64,000 nucleotides of DNA from NCBI GenBank assembly GCA_050084515.1, contig CM114274.1, positions 32,550,001 through 32,614,000 of the forward strand. Direction: 5' to 3'. Below are positions 47,073 to 58,035 of this stretch, piece after piece. A program made the position numbers and the translations under genes. Source of the DNA: Blasia pusilla. Lineage: Eukaryota; Marchantiophyta; Marchantiopsida; Blasiales. Under the pieces are notes generated by a model. It saw only the letters and a program-made list of their open reading frames with translations. It did not search any database and had not been told where the DNA came from. Every line of letters begins with the position of its first letter. The stretch's first letter is position 1.

Positions 47073-47343
47073 TAATTAATAAATATGTAGAAGCTTGTCC
47101 AATGCCAGTACCCACGGCCTTCGATAAAGAAGGAAAATCCGAAACCTTCGATCTTGTACCGCGTTCTATAACACGAACTTTTTCTAGATTTAAAGCAGAA
47201 TTAATAAACCAATCAAGTTCATTGGTACTAAAAGAATTTAGATTGGCAAAATATCAAGCATTAGCTTCTTTACAATATATTGGATGTTTAATTTTTATTC
47301 CTCCTTTTTTAGTTCATATCCTGCCCCCGACTAGTTTCCAGTA
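47073..47343 (+). pseudogene. cemA: cemA N-terminal half
   Basis: The frame holds [17 protein letters not shown] and [20 protein letters not shown], then a membrane segment, matching the plastid envelope protein CemA (ycf10). It ends at a TAA after about 90 residues, where the normal protein continues for more than 100. At 270 bp this is one of the largest pieces in the mosaic. Confidence 0.82.
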
Positions 47344-47397
47344 AAGTTGTAAAAGCTATGGGTCTCGAAATTCCGCATCGAGGAACGAAGCTAGTTT

Positions 47398-47469
47398 GTG
47401 GTGGTTGATATTGTCAAAGTATCCTTTGATGTCTCCCTCAATTGCCCAGTTTACACCTTCAATTGGGTT
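47398..47469 (-). pseudogene. Group II intron reverse transcriptase fragment
   Basis: The reverse strand reads [22 protein letters not shown] motif A of group II intron-encoded proteins, with the catalytic Asp in EGDI. Confidence 0.8.
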
Positions 47470-47672
47470 CTTTTTTCTCTCAGTGCAGCTCCAGTAACAA
47501 TAGCACCAAGTACTTCATAACGAGCTTTAGCTTTGGAGTTGCGGGCCTCCACACTCTTCGTGTTTCTTTTTTATTAGAAATTAAATCAATTATTAAAATA
47601 ATTAATAAGCTAAAAATTAAGATACATTCTGGTGCTAAATTGAAAGGGCCAGGGCACTGTCAGACAAAAAAA

Positions 47673-47774
47673 AAAGGATTTGAGCGTTATTTAAGATATC
47701 TGGAGAGACTTATATATGAAAGACTAAAATCAGGAGATATAATTCAAGGTCTTCCTAAAGTCTTAAAAAAGTAA
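47673..47774 (+). pseudogene. rpoC2: rpoC2 fragment
   Basis: RLKSGDIIQGLPKV is a conserved stretch of the plastid RNA polymerase beta'' subunit; the frame stops soon after. Confidence 0.6.
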
Positions 47775-47801
47775 AACTACAAAGGTAAAAAAAAGTTAAA
47801 T

Positions 47802-47969
47802 TTATCGAAAACTAACAGAAGCTTGCCAAACAAAAGCTAAAAGAAAAAAGAACAAAGGTATTATTGGCATTACATCTACAATCGGATCAAAAATTGAATA
47901 AGCTTCAGGTAATTTAGCAAAACTAATACCATTTAAATAAAACGCATTTTCTAAATAAATATTAAACAT
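47802..47969 (-). CDS. psbK: psbK, photosystem II subunit K (in plastid-derived DNA)
   Basis: A complete 55-codon frame starts at an ATG at 47969 ([10 protein letters not shown]...). Its mature part is [19 protein letters not shown], then a single membrane helix ending [13 protein letters not shown] and a stop. Length and sequence are normal for PsbK, a small PSII core subunit cleaved from a short precursor. An in-frame extension to 48062 exists but is not needed. It is divergent from trnQ 195 bp away, as in streptophyte plastomes. In a nuclear copy it would not be expected to be expressed. Confidence 0.9.
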   Translation of the reverse strand: MFNIYLENAFYLNGISFAKLPEAYSIFDPIVDVMPIIPLFFFLLAFVWQASVSFR

Positions 47970-48164
47970 AACTAAAATTTTAGTTCTCCAATAAATATTA
48001 TTACAAAAGTGAAATAGAAGATAAAAAAATTTAATATAAATAGCATAAACTTTTAAGTACATCTTAAGTATAAGTTCTTTTTGCTTTAAAAAGGTTATTA
48101 TTTTTTATTTTACAAATATATTGACAAAATAAAAAAAAAAAGATTAATTACAATTAAATAATTG

Positions 48165-48236
48165 TGGGGCGTCGCCAAGTGGTAAGGCTGCAGGTTTTGA
48201 TCCTGTTACTCGGAGGTTCGAATCCTTCCGTCCCAG
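48165..48236 (+). tRNA. trnQ-UUG: tRNA-Gln (UUG), plastid type, intact
   Basis: A 72-base cloverleaf. Acceptor TGGGGCG pairs with CGTCCCA, the anticodon stem CAGG/CCTG encloses the loop TTTTGAT with anticodon TTG, and the T-arm is GGAGGTTCGAATCCTTC. It is the plastid trnQ and the only complete tRNA in the plastid block. It is oriented away from psbK, the usual arrangement. Confidence 0.92.
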
Positions 48237-48334
48237 CTTTTGTACTTAAATTATAATTAATAATTAAATTAATTAAATTTAAAATTATCTAATATATTGT
48301 ATTTTTTAATTTATATTATGACAATAAAATAAAT

Positions 48335-48444
48335 ATGGCTCCAAGAGAAAAGATAGTGCAAAAAGTACTCCAATTAGTCTTGGAAGCCATATGGAAAGAA
48401 CGATTTCTAGACAGCTCTCATGGATTCATACCGGGTGAGCCCAG
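48335..48444 (+). pseudogene. Group II intron reverse transcriptase fragment, second piece
   Basis: The frame reads APREKIVQKVLQLVLEAIW and then FLDSSHGFIPG, the fingers region of group II intron-encoded RTs (family form PRDKIVQEA...SHGFRPG). It is on the opposite strand to the motif A piece at 47398, so the gene has been shuffled. Confidence 0.8.
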
Positions 48445-48511
48445 GCTAAGGTTTCAATAAGTTCTTGCCAATATCCACGCCAAGAGATAAGAAACATGAA
48501 ATTTTTTTATC

Positions 48512-48536
48512 TGGGTTGCCCGGGGCTCGAACCCGG
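48512..48536 (-). pseudogene. trnK(UUU) 3' end
   Basis: The reverse strand ends CCGGGTTCGAGCCCCGGGCA then ACCCA, the T-arm and acceptor of plastid trnK. The rest is missing. The GC-rich repeat ggcccgtagggcc follows at 48553. Confidence 0.6.
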
Positions 48537-48830
48537 CGCTACGCGCTTCTTCGGCCCGTAGGGCCCACAAAGTGCGCTCCAACGCGTTGACGTCCTTCAG
48601 GAGTCTTTTCAATTTCAATTGGTTACGGTTTAAGTCAAATCAAAAATATTTTTGATTTGACCATGAAAAGAAAGGATAATATTCTCCCCACAAAGTAAGA
48701 TATTCGGATGAGTTGCTTGAATAACAATAATTATTATTTTAAATAAAAAAGACATACAAGAAATAAGTAGAAAGTTTCAAATAAAAATTTGCAAAAAAAA
48801 GAAGAATTGACACTAGAGGGAGAGAAGAAT

Positions 48831-49491
48831 TAGACCTATGGGGACTTTGAGAAAATCACTGAAAACAAATGAGGTTGTGGGTCCGGCCTTCGTGATGAAG
48901 ACGATTTTATCGTGCTTCCCGGATTGTAGATTCGGTGGATGTATTCATGTAAATTTCGAAATAAGTTCTGAGCATCACTCCGCTTGAGTTCATGTCGTCT
49001 TTTCACCATTAGGGCTGTGCCCCCGCTGTTCTCCACTTCGGAATTGTTCCCCATTTCGCGCGACGCAAGGTTTAACCTATACGGTGTTGGGAATATTATT
49101 TATTTATTCTCCAAATTTAGTCCTCTGCTTTTCCCTGAAATGTTGAGTGCGTTTCTCGCGATAGTAACAGGTCAACGTCAAGATTGACCTTGCCCTCCAT
49201 GCCCTGTGGATGACAGGCTGGAATCCGCGTTTCAGCTCGTAAGCATCGTATGTCTGGCGTTGCCGAGGAGGGTCGCACTCTTAGATGTTGATCTCGGTAG
49301 AAGGCTCTATTACGATAGCTTTCGTTGGTGGATCTCGCCCTTCGGCGTTCCTCCTGGCGTGCGGGTTGAGGAGAAGACGTCATAAGTTTGAAGATTTGAT
49401 GGCTTGTACCAGCGAGTGGGAAGGGTTTATTGAGAGCCACCTCTGACGACGTGCAGTGGGTGTGTGATCGGGTGTTGCAGACCGGAATAAA
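48831..49491. other. Return to nuclear sequence, nothing recognised
   Basis: Base composition rises in GC compared with the plastid block. Short frames on both strands lack any family signature. Confidence 0.4.
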
Positions 49492-50298
49492 ATGTCAGAT
49501 GTCGTCAAGTTTCAAACCACTAATACTTTGGTCGAAGCCCAAAGGAAAATTGCGGATGAGACTTATCGGCTTTGGAGTCTCCGTGCGGAACCTGATAGTT
49601 TTTGTCAATGTGTCCGTGCGTACGCGAAGGTCCTGCAGCGTAATAAGAAGGGAATCGATCTACTAGAAGGGGGCCTCGCACACGCACTGCAGGATGTCCA
49701 CATGAGGGCAAGTCAAATAGGAGGTTTGAGGTTGTCTAGAACGCAGTCTGTCAGTCTCGGGGCACGACAGCTCGCAGTCATATTTTGTGCATTCCATTTG
49801 AATGCAGCCAAAGGTAACAGATTCAAAGTCCTGTCGCCTGACAGCTTCAAGATAATGATGCGGGGTTCGGTGATGGGCGTGCTGAATGTTGTCAGTACCA
49901 GCACTGGCATCCCGATATTGAATGTCGTCGATGGTATTCTCAATGCATTTCAAGGTCTTCCCGTCCTCGATGGAGGTCACGTACGGTTGACAGCGCAGGA
50001 TTTGCAGCTTCTGAAATTCCGCGACAGCTTGGCGCAGATCGGGGAGTCTCTGGACACACATGGTGGACAATTTTGCGAGAATATTCAGTCTCGACTTTGG
50101 ATTTTGGAATTTGGAGACCAGTTTCAGCGGACGGTAAAGTTGCAGATGGATGCTCTTCTACGAGATAGAAGGTATGTCAGATATGGCTTCAGGCGCAAAC
50201 GCATAGACCACTCGCAGTCGGATTCCACAGGGAGTGCGAGGGAATTCACAAATCCTTATCAAGAGCTATGGCCCCAGTACTTGCTTGAGAAAAAATGA
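49492..50298 (+). CDS. Unidentified 268-residue reading frame
   Basis: An uninterrupted frame from ATG 49492 to a TGA at 50296-50298 has GC content above its surroundings. The product is mostly helical in character, with no signal peptide or membrane segment. Pieces include KIADETYRLWSLRAEPDSF and GARQLAVIFCAFHLN and a basic tail RYGFRRKRIDHSQS. I do not recognise it. An opposite-strand frame of 135 codons (49663-50070) overlaps it, so strand is not certain. It could be one exon of a larger gene, or chance. Confidence 0.35.
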   Translation: MSDVVKFQTTNTLVEAQRKIADETYRLWSLRAEPDSFCQCVRAYAKVLQRNKKGIDLLEGGLAHALQDVHMRASQIGGLRLSRTQSVSLGARQLAVIFCAFHLNAAKGNRFKVLSPDSFKIMMRGSVMGVLNVVSTSTGIPILNVVDGILNAFQGLPVLDGGHVRLTAQDLQLLKFRDSLAQIGESLDTHGGQFCENIQSRLWILEFGDQFQRTVKLQMDALLRDRRYVRYGFRRKRIDHSQSDSTGSAREFTNPYQELWPQYLLEKK

Positions 50299-52059
50299 GA
50301 TCACTAAGTTCCCTTCTTGATTCTACAACCTCTAAGCGCCAGCTCTCCTCGGTGGTTGCTGGAGGAGCAGTTCAATTTTTCGCGTTTGAGAGTACCAAAG
50401 CCGGGAGTACAGGTGTTGAACGTCAGTACAGAAAGGGCTAACTTCAATTTGAATCACCATTGCTGCCTGCCGGCACATCATAAGACGCGGAAAGCTCGAA
50501 ATCTTACAACTTTCTATGAGTCGAGCTTGTGCTGCTTCTAGTCCACGAAAATGGAAAAATAATTGTTTCCTTACATTCCAGTGTTCAGGTGGAAGTGGGA
50601 CGAGGATTCAACTTGTACAGGATGCGTCTCTCACTCGAATTTGTGAGTCGACTAGTAATATCGTATGGTCAACCATATATACGTCTGATAAATCACGAGC
50701 TGACTAGTAGAGAAAGTCTTGAACCAACCACCGATCTTCAGACGTTCGACACCTTCAGTCTTGAAACTCTGAAGGTCTGATCAACTGTTATCAATCCCCA
50801 AGTGTCTAAATGTCTGTAAATTTGCATTGCGAAGCGGGGTTGTTGACGTCAAAGTATGTGTTGTGGGTATGATGTGCGTCAAATCTCTGGAATCTGAGGA
50901 TTGAAAACTTTGTAGGACTATCCGTATTACACTACATTTGTAGCTTCTCAGTTCAGAATCAAAATTTGGACTTGAATTTCTTACCTTTCGCGGAGTCCGA
51001 ATAAGAACGTGAATCGTGTAACCGTGGATGAATGCACATGGGATTAGTAATGTTGACGGGTACTGAATACTCAATCACATTTGCGTCGTCACATAAACCT
51101 TCATTCATTCTACGAGGTTGATCAATGGTCCAGTCATCAGTAGTGTCCATAGTTGTAGTTATTGGGTCCTCGTTTGGTGTTTGGTTAATTTCCTAGCCGT
51201 TGCCAGTGGTGTCGCTCAAACTTCTGAACAGTACGACAAGAGCGCCTGAACTACATCTATCTTTCAGCTTCTTGGAACGAGCCTGTATATAGCTAAGAGT
51301 CCTCTCCGACATCATTTATTTCCCAGAGGCATGCATGCACATCTTGTACACGCTACGAGTCTCACGTTTTAGTTTCTTCGTGAGCAATGCGAACTAAAGA
51401 TTGAAGAACTTTTGTGGTTGGAAGTTGGAATTCACAAATTCGACGCAATTTGGTATGAGAAAATCAGAAAGGGCAGATGTACACGTATCTTTTTTGAATA
51501 TTTGGTTTTTTGCGACCCCGACAATCTTCACTTCTGAAGCGTACTGGTGATTTGGCCACTATCGCTAGGATCGATTTAGTAGGGTAATTCGTTCACAAAC
51601 TGAAGCTCAAGAATCTTGATGTCCTTGGGCTCGTAGTAGGAAATTTCGAGACATGGGGGAAAGATTGCAGTTTGGAAAAGACCCGAAAGCTTTAATTTTC
51701 AGTCCAATTTTTAAGGTGGCAGCGACCAGGTCACGTGTTTCTGAATGAATGGTCATGGTATGCAGGATTTTCACAAATGTTCACAATGTGGAACAGTCCT
51801 ACGCACACGGCTCCAAAATTGGCATAGTTTCAAGTTATGGTCTCCAGCCTGCGTGGTTCCCTCTGATCGTCCAACTTGCAGTCAGAACGCTTGTACAGTT
51901 GACATTCTATCCTCGTGATGGTTTGCTGTTTCGAGTTTCCATTCCGCCTTAAGGAATCAATCGATACCCCTCGGCGGACTTTTATGCGCATTGTGCTTCC
52001 GCATCCACGAGTGACAGTCCAATTGTCACTCGCAATATAGGTACATCGCAACGGACCAT
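50299..52059. other. Intergenic, nothing recognised
   Basis: Short frames on both strands only, no domain or repeat that I can support. Confidence 0.4.
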
Positions 52060-52480
52060 CTGTGGTCGCGAGACATGAAACACAAGCACAGTTCAAACAT
52101 ATAGCTAATGTTGGGATTAAGTTTGTTGACAGTTTCTTGGTACTTCGAATTTCCAATTTCTTGTGGGACACCAGCAATGGTGTCTCTTTGGGAAGCACAA
52201 TGAGAAAGCCTGGCGATGTCAAGTGGCAGGAAACAAAAGCACATTTGAAACAGTTAGAGTATGTTGGGCTTAAGTTTCGGGGCATTTTGTTGTCACTTGA
52301 CATTGCCAACGACTACTGATACATTGATACACCAGCAATGGTGTCTCATTGGGATGGACAACGAGACACCATGGCAACGTCAAGTGACTAAAAATGTCTA
52401 GAAATGTTAGCCCAACATGATTAAACTGTTTGAACTTTGAACGGTGCTTGTGTTTCCTGTCGCTCGACCTCAAATGTTCC
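52060..52480. repeat. Direct-plus-inverted repeat cluster, unit about 155 bp
   Basis: Two direct copies (gaaacacaagcacagttcaa at 52077 and gaaacaaaagcacatttgaa at about 52229, each followed by a gttggg-ttaagttt phrase and caccagcaatggtgtctc) are followed by a third copy in reverse orientation (52385-52470). The centre, ggtgtctcattggga / caacgagacacc at 52345-52375, is itself a hairpin. This resembles a foldback element. Confidence 0.72.
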
Positions 52481-52513
52481 CGACCTCCAACGCTCCTTCA
52501 ACCTTCGAGTGTA

Positions 52514-52549
52514 GACAGCATTTATTGAGTGTAAACAATAAATGCTGTC
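52514..52549. repeat. Hairpin, 13-bp arms
   Basis: gacagcatttatt (52514-52526) and aataaatgctgtc (52537-52549) are perfect complements around a 10-base loop. Confidence 0.85.
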
Positions 52550-52725
52550 GGCTCTCGACTTATCGCTCCGCTTGATCCACAGGTCACAGATGAGGACATT
52601 TTTCTCGTGCGATTGGACATCCATCAAACATCACAAATCGAAATGGTCGATGTAATAAGCGGGAGCGGGCATACGATTAACCCATCAGAACTTTGGACTT
52701 CGGTGACTTGAAGCCAGATTTCTCA

Positions 52726-53310
52726 CGATTTTCTAGGATAAATTCCGACTTTGTTCTCCTCCTGCCACCATGAGCCGGGGATGAAGAACTCGGGCCGCAA
52801 ATAATCGCAACTCTTATTAGCTAGTGCGTAATCTCCCAATGTCGGCTCGAAAGATGCATCGGAGGCGTGGTGACCGTCCACGAGATGGAGATAGCCATCC
52901 AAATCATGAGTGACCAAAGCGTTCGTAGTTTGTCTCACCTATGGTGACTTCAAATTGTCGATTTTTAGCTCCACACCCACATGCCGGTATGGCGGAACGA
53001 AACTCGCTAACTTGTGAAGAATTCTCTTAGGCTTAGCGATCAAATGAATTCCAGGAATAGTTGGCACGCAATCATTGACGTTCACCACCCGAAGCACCGC
53101 CACCCCAAGATCCTCCCTTCTCTGGCCAAACGCGCTATTGCCAACCCTCGGCCCAGCGAAAGACATCACTCTGATGGGAACCCTGTCGCTATCCAATTTC
53201 GCTCTCCTAAATTTGAAGGATCCACGGCCGATCGTGGAGACAGAATCGGAGATATCGTGGACTCGATCAGCACTTTCTACTGATAGATGTACCGCCACAT
53301 TCTCCATGCC
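52726..53310 (-). pseudogene. Class-3 lipase (plant phospholipase A1-I/DAD1-like), C-terminal half, broken
   Basis: The minus strand reads VPIRVMSFAGPRVGNSAFGQ, then VLRVVNVNDCVPTIPG (containing the catalytic Asp) and YRHVGVELKIDN (the catalytic His), then, after a TAG at 52939-52941 in the same frame, DLDGYLHLVDGHH, ALANKSCDYLRP and PGSWWQEENKVG. This is the C-terminal half of plant chloroplast-type PLA1-I lipases that release fatty acids from membrane lipids, the family that feeds jasmonate synthesis. The GHSLG nucleophile elbow and everything before it is missing upstream. The stop and the missing Ser mark a pseudogene. A spliced upstream exon further away cannot be excluded but would not remove the stop. 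Confidence 0.78.
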
Positions 53311-53864
53311 CTACTTCATATTCTGGCGGCACCCGCGAATCTGATCTCACTATATCATCCTCTTACGGGTGGTCTATGAGAATGTATGCTAATGTTGTCG
53401 CCCTCTTAATTATATTGAAGGAGGACGCATGGGAAACGCCAACCACCGGTAATTGGGTAATTGCGCCTTGCGGATCTAACGAAAGGAGGAAAGGCAGCTC
53501 TTGGGAAAGTTGGACAATATTGTAGTGAAGGATGAAAACACGAACCAATTGTGAGAGTCGCTGAATGCAACTGGAATATTATAAGCAATCGATGGCCTTG
53601 ACGAAGTAATACTACAAACAGTTGATGGTCCCAAAGGGCTTCAACTAAAGGAGCTTCTTTGTGAAATGTTCCGTGAACGTGGTTTCTCGGATTATTATGA
53701 ATACACTTTTGAGGTTTTTAAAAGTACCTCAGAATCTCGCTAAGATTTCTAATTTCTAATACGGTGCCAACATTTCCAAGATTTTGTGTGCAAACTCTTT
53801 ACGCACTCATTGCTGTGGATCGGGTCCTGCACCCAGCTTGATCTAGCTGATATCGTCGAATAAG
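53311..53864. other. Spacer between lipase remnant and BAHD gene
   Basis: It contains the 3' untranslated region of the BAHD gene next to its TGA. No AATAAA is obvious in the right orientation. Nothing else is supported. Confidence 0.35.
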
Positions 53865-56800
53865 TCAGGAAACCAGGGAGAGAAACTCCGGATCCAGGAC
53901 CAAATCCGCCATAGCTTCTGGCTCGAGACGTACGACAAGAGAAGAGGCTGCCCCGGAGGAGGGAGCTGCAGGGAGAATGATCGTATTACCCATTGCTAGC
54001 CACTCACATGCTAGATTTGGGGCTACAAAAACGGGCGCGCCGAATCCGAAGTCGATGTCGTAGAGAGAATATCGGTGCCACGAGATAAAGGAGTAGAATC
54101 GAAGGGCCTGTTTCTTGTGCTCATTCATGATCTCAGTCATCGACGTCAGAATGGGTAAGATGCTGCTCGCACTAACAGCTCTCACGGTGCTGTGAACTAT
54201 GTGCGCAGCGAAAGAGTGAGGCTTGCTCAGCAAAAGCGAGCTGGGAATCTCAGGGAAAGGAGCCAGCATGATAACATTGCCACAGTAATGCTTGGGAAGG
54301 GGAGGACTAGAGAATTTCGTTCTTCCTTCCACTGCACTCATCGCTCTCGTCACGTCGGTGTTGCCGTGAGTTGCTTGAAGCCTGCAAATGCATCTCCAGA
54401 GGAGCGCCGTGATGCAGTCCACTGTCGTCAAACACTCCCCGGCTGGATCCTCGTCCACCGCCTCCTGCTTCAGTCTCTCTATCACTTCCTTCCTGATGTT
54501 GAACAGCCTCGTCATCACCGGAACTACATCATTGAGCATGAATCCTGTGCCTAAATCGGAGTCTGCATCGGTCTCCGGTGGAGGAACCTCCAGGTCTTCT
54601 AGTGGAGTGTTTTCCAGATCCGTCGACTCACGATCATCCTTGGCCGGCGGCTCTTGGGAGAATCCTGCGTACAGCTCCGACAGAGAATACGCCGCTGATC
54701 TGTCATGGTTTGGGATGATCGATGTGCGACCCTCTCGCGCAATTTGTGACCAAGCCTGCATGAAATCGAACATCCCCTGCCCGTCCACTGAGGTATGGTT
54801 GAAGGTCGGTGCCAGCACCACTGATCCACACCGAAAACGCGTTACCTGCATGCGCGTTGCAATGTTATGACATCAGTAAACTGGTCTGGAGAGAAAAATG
54901 GTTGTTGATATCTTCGGCCCAGGTGTGTAAATATCATTTTCGGTACTATAATGCAAAGATGATATGAGAGCATGATCCGGAACTAACAGCTCTTCGGTTT
55001 GTTCAGGCTATACATATATTTCTTCAACCCAGATTTCCTCAGGTCATCGTTCACGCCCAACAATGATGGCAGCGTGCATATGGTTTTTGCAAAGTACATG
55101 CGAGGCAATGCAGACGACGTCACTCTAAGGCTGACTGCATGAAAATGTTCACCAATCCCCTACATTCAAAAACTCAAATTCAAACTATGAGAACGCACTC
55201 AGAGCTTCGAGACTTTGGTGACTATCATCATCTTCCGGATCCACAACTCGAAATTTGGAGAACACAATCAGCAGATCGAGAGCGGGCGACCTCCTGATCT
55301 GTTCAATTTCACTTATAAGTCACTGTACGTGAGGCCAAGGTGACTCAAAACACCTCAGCGGGCTACAAGACTCGCAAGCGTCCAAAGACTCCTCTATTAA
55401 TTAAAGTGCGAGACTGAATTCTCAAGAAGATCGGTCTGGTCTGTGCATGAGATTCATTGAGAAGATAAGGGCTGCTCACAAAGATGTGAGGGGCACTACT
55501 GAATCAGATGAAAAACTGAATCTCGGAGGATTCTAAATTATGAAGAAAAGTCCCTGTAACATCCTTGGTAAGAAGATGAATTGGGAGGTAAAATTCAAAT
55601 AAACCTCGAGGCATTTGTGCTGGACAATTCTTCAAAATGGATCTTCTGAAAGACTAGAAAGGCATTAAAGATCAATGTTTATTTGTCCTTCGGGTAGGAG
55701 TGACGAGGAATCGGGATTGGAGACTGCTCCCTTAATACTTCATACTCGCTCAATACTCATCGTAAATGAGTCCCTCCAGGGAAAGAAGCTTTATAGAATG
55801 TCGAAGAATGAGCATAGCTCAAGAAAAATCGTAGGCAAAACTAGAGGCTTTTGATTTTTGAGGAATCCTTACTATATTGAGGGGATGAACCTACAACTTT
55901 AAGCATCAACCCAAAATATCAAGCCCAGCATGAATTATCTTCTGAAGGATCTATGAAGGCCTACATCTGCAGCACTCGGTATCAATCATCCAGAATTGGG
56001 ATATTTATTCTACAGTGGCTGTCCATGAACAACCTAGCGAGTTAGAATAATTAGCGCTCATATAAACTTTAAAGACCTTTTCTATCCTCAACTGCGCTCT
56101 TCACTTGCATTACATTCTGCAAGATTATGTCCTACAATTTATAAGCTGGATAATATATCTGGAATTGGCAGCATCAGCGAGACTACCAGTCTTCATTACT
56201 TATGACTTATGTTCTGATCCATCGTACCTCCATGAAGGAAAGGATTTCTAGAAGAGTTATAATCACCGAAGACTAGGTGATTCGTGAGTTATCTGCTGAA
56301 TAAGAGTTGGTGGTACCGGTGGGTGAATCTACCAGCACAAATCGTCTTCGCCATAACCTTGAAATCCATGTGACGACTCTACTACGATCTCCTCAGTACA
56401 CCATCAATTGACTGCAGATAAAAAGTTCATCGGTATTCGGAAGAGACCAACGATTAACTCACCTGCACAATCAGGGAAGGCAGCGAGTGGTCCATTTTCT
56501 GATGAATCCTTGTAGGATCGTATCCTAATGCCTCGTACCCTGAAATCTGGAACAAGGGCTTGAAACCTTCCGGCGTCAAACTGAGAACATCCTCCAGCTC
56601 CTGATCGCTTGCTGCTTCCACGAATGGAACACCTTCGTCATTACAGTGGAGCTTACGCACCACGACGGGATCATTACTCTTCATCCACTCTCCGGCCATG
56701 GGGTAGTAAGGGATCAGCACCTGCCCCAAGGAACGTTTCAGCGCTTCAACAAACGTAGAATACAGTTCGTTCGTGCTGTTTTCCAGCTTGTAGACAAAGA

Positions 56801-56960
56801 GAACCGGCATGAACGCGTCGATGTTGAACAGATCGAACAGAGATGCATTCAAATATTCAAAGCGTTCATTGATCGTTTGCTGTGAGTCGTCGTCCAAAGG
56901 CTGGATGATCGTTGTCACACAATCACTAAGCGAAACCTCCCGTCCGAAGGACTCTGCCAT
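53865..56960 (-). CDS. BAHD acyltransferase (HCT-like), two exons
   Basis: Exon 1 is 56960-56463 (166 codons, ATG at 56960) and exon 2 is 54845-53865 (326 codons plus TGA). The intron of 1617 bp has GTGAGT at 56462 and an AG at 54846, phase 0, and follows a Gln codon (LIVQ/VTRF), a common BAHD intron site. The family uses acyl-CoA donors to acylate alcohols or amines in the cytosol. Key motifs are HTSVD (the HXXXD catalytic His is residue 183) and DFGFG (residues 431-435, the DFGWG structural motif). The product is 492 residues, longer than the usual 430-460, because of an acidic Pro-rich insert (about residues 230-270, PPAKDDRESTDLENTPLEDL). Related families include hydroxycinnamoyl-CoA shikimate/quinate transferase; substrate cannot be told. 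No stop or frameshift is seen. Confidence 0.88.
54846..56462 (-). other. Intron of the BAHD gene
   Basis: 1617 bp, canonical GT-AG, no nested gene or recognisable transposon. Confidence 0.85.
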
Positions 56961-57651
56961 TGTCGCTCTGCCAGACGTACACTCGTCGAAATCAGTTCAA
57001 ATCACTAATCCCTTACAGTGAGATTTTAGACTCTTGTTGAAATCGATCAAGAGATTCACCTGTAGCTCCACCTACCCAATCGCGTAATACAGCCTCACGA
57101 GATAGCCGAGATTTTTAGATCTGACCGACAATCGCTTTGGCAGCTGGATGTAGAAGATATCTTGAAATGTCAGCTTTCAAGACCGAGTCCATGAAAATCC
57201 ATCAATGAACCCGTCCAATCTACATCTGGGGAGATGGATCCGACGCTTCTCTCTGGAAAAGCTTGAGATGGTGCAACTGTCCGAATTACTACAGGACGCA
57301 CGACAGTCCCTAGTTAGACACCAACTTTGAAACTCAGACAAATGGTGGGATTGCTCAAAAGCTGCACCCCAGGAACGCCCATCAACTCTCCAATCCAGGA
57401 TCTTCGCATGTGTATGTGCTTCAGGGCCCACAGTCAACTGGATCGATTGCCAACTGAGATGATAAGGAGTCGCAACGTACTCCACCTACCGACTGTCATT
57501 TATGTGGTCAATGGCAGGAATTTCAGATCTGGGCAGAGACTGCAGCATCCCAATTGATTTAATTGCCAGAGCAACCATCGTTCTGTGTCAGACTGGCCGG
57601 GACTTTCAAACCTGGACAGCGAGTTCTACGTAGGATCCAGCGTATGCAGCA
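56961..57651. promoter_or_regulatory. Upstream region of the BAHD gene
   Basis: This is the only space upstream of the BAHD start on its strand and presumably holds its promoter. No clear TATA box is visible in the first 150 bp; the reverse frame at 57177-57485 has no family match. Confidence 0.3.
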
Positions 57652-58035
57652 ATGGCTAGCTTCCTGAGCTCTGCAAATAGGAACCTTGCGCAATGCTCTC
57701 ACGCGACTCCTCCGACCCCTGCAAGATCGTGCGATCCCTCCGCGCAATCCCCGTCCCCAGAACATCCCACGATGCGTGTGCGCCATTTCTTGACCCAGCA
57801 AAGTTCCGCGATTGCAGCCATACCCAATTTCAGAAACCGGATTATTAAGTTATCCTTTCTCGATGTTCACAGAGCAGAAGGATTTCAGTTGAATTTGTTG
57901 CCAAGGCAATTACCTTCGCTCGCTGAATCACTTGCTTATCTTTCATATTGCTGCAATCAAATTACCCCTCGCTCAATCACACGCGGAGGATTCACAATCT
58001 CGATTTATCTAAAAATGAACCTTTTAATAGTTTGA
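57652..58035 (+). CDS. Possible small protein or first exon, transit-peptide-like start
   Basis: A 127-codon frame begins MASFLSSANRNLAQCSHAT and is rich in Ser, Ala and Pro for the first 60 residues, as in plastid or mitochondrial presequences. The rest has no known domain and reads into AT-rich DNA. It is divergent to the BAHD gene. Chance is a fair alternative. Confidence 0.2.
   Translation: MASFLSSANRNLAQCSHATPPTPARSCDPSAQSPSPEHPTMRVRHFLTQQSSAIAAIPNFRNRIIKLSFLDVHRAEGFQLNLLPRQLPSLAESLAYLSYCCNQITPRSITRGGFTISIYLKMNLLIV

Noticed and set aside
54192-54870. Plus-strand frames inside the BAHD second exon
   Set aside because: Shadows of the minus-strand gene, which has the HXXXD and DFGFG motifs and correct splice sites.
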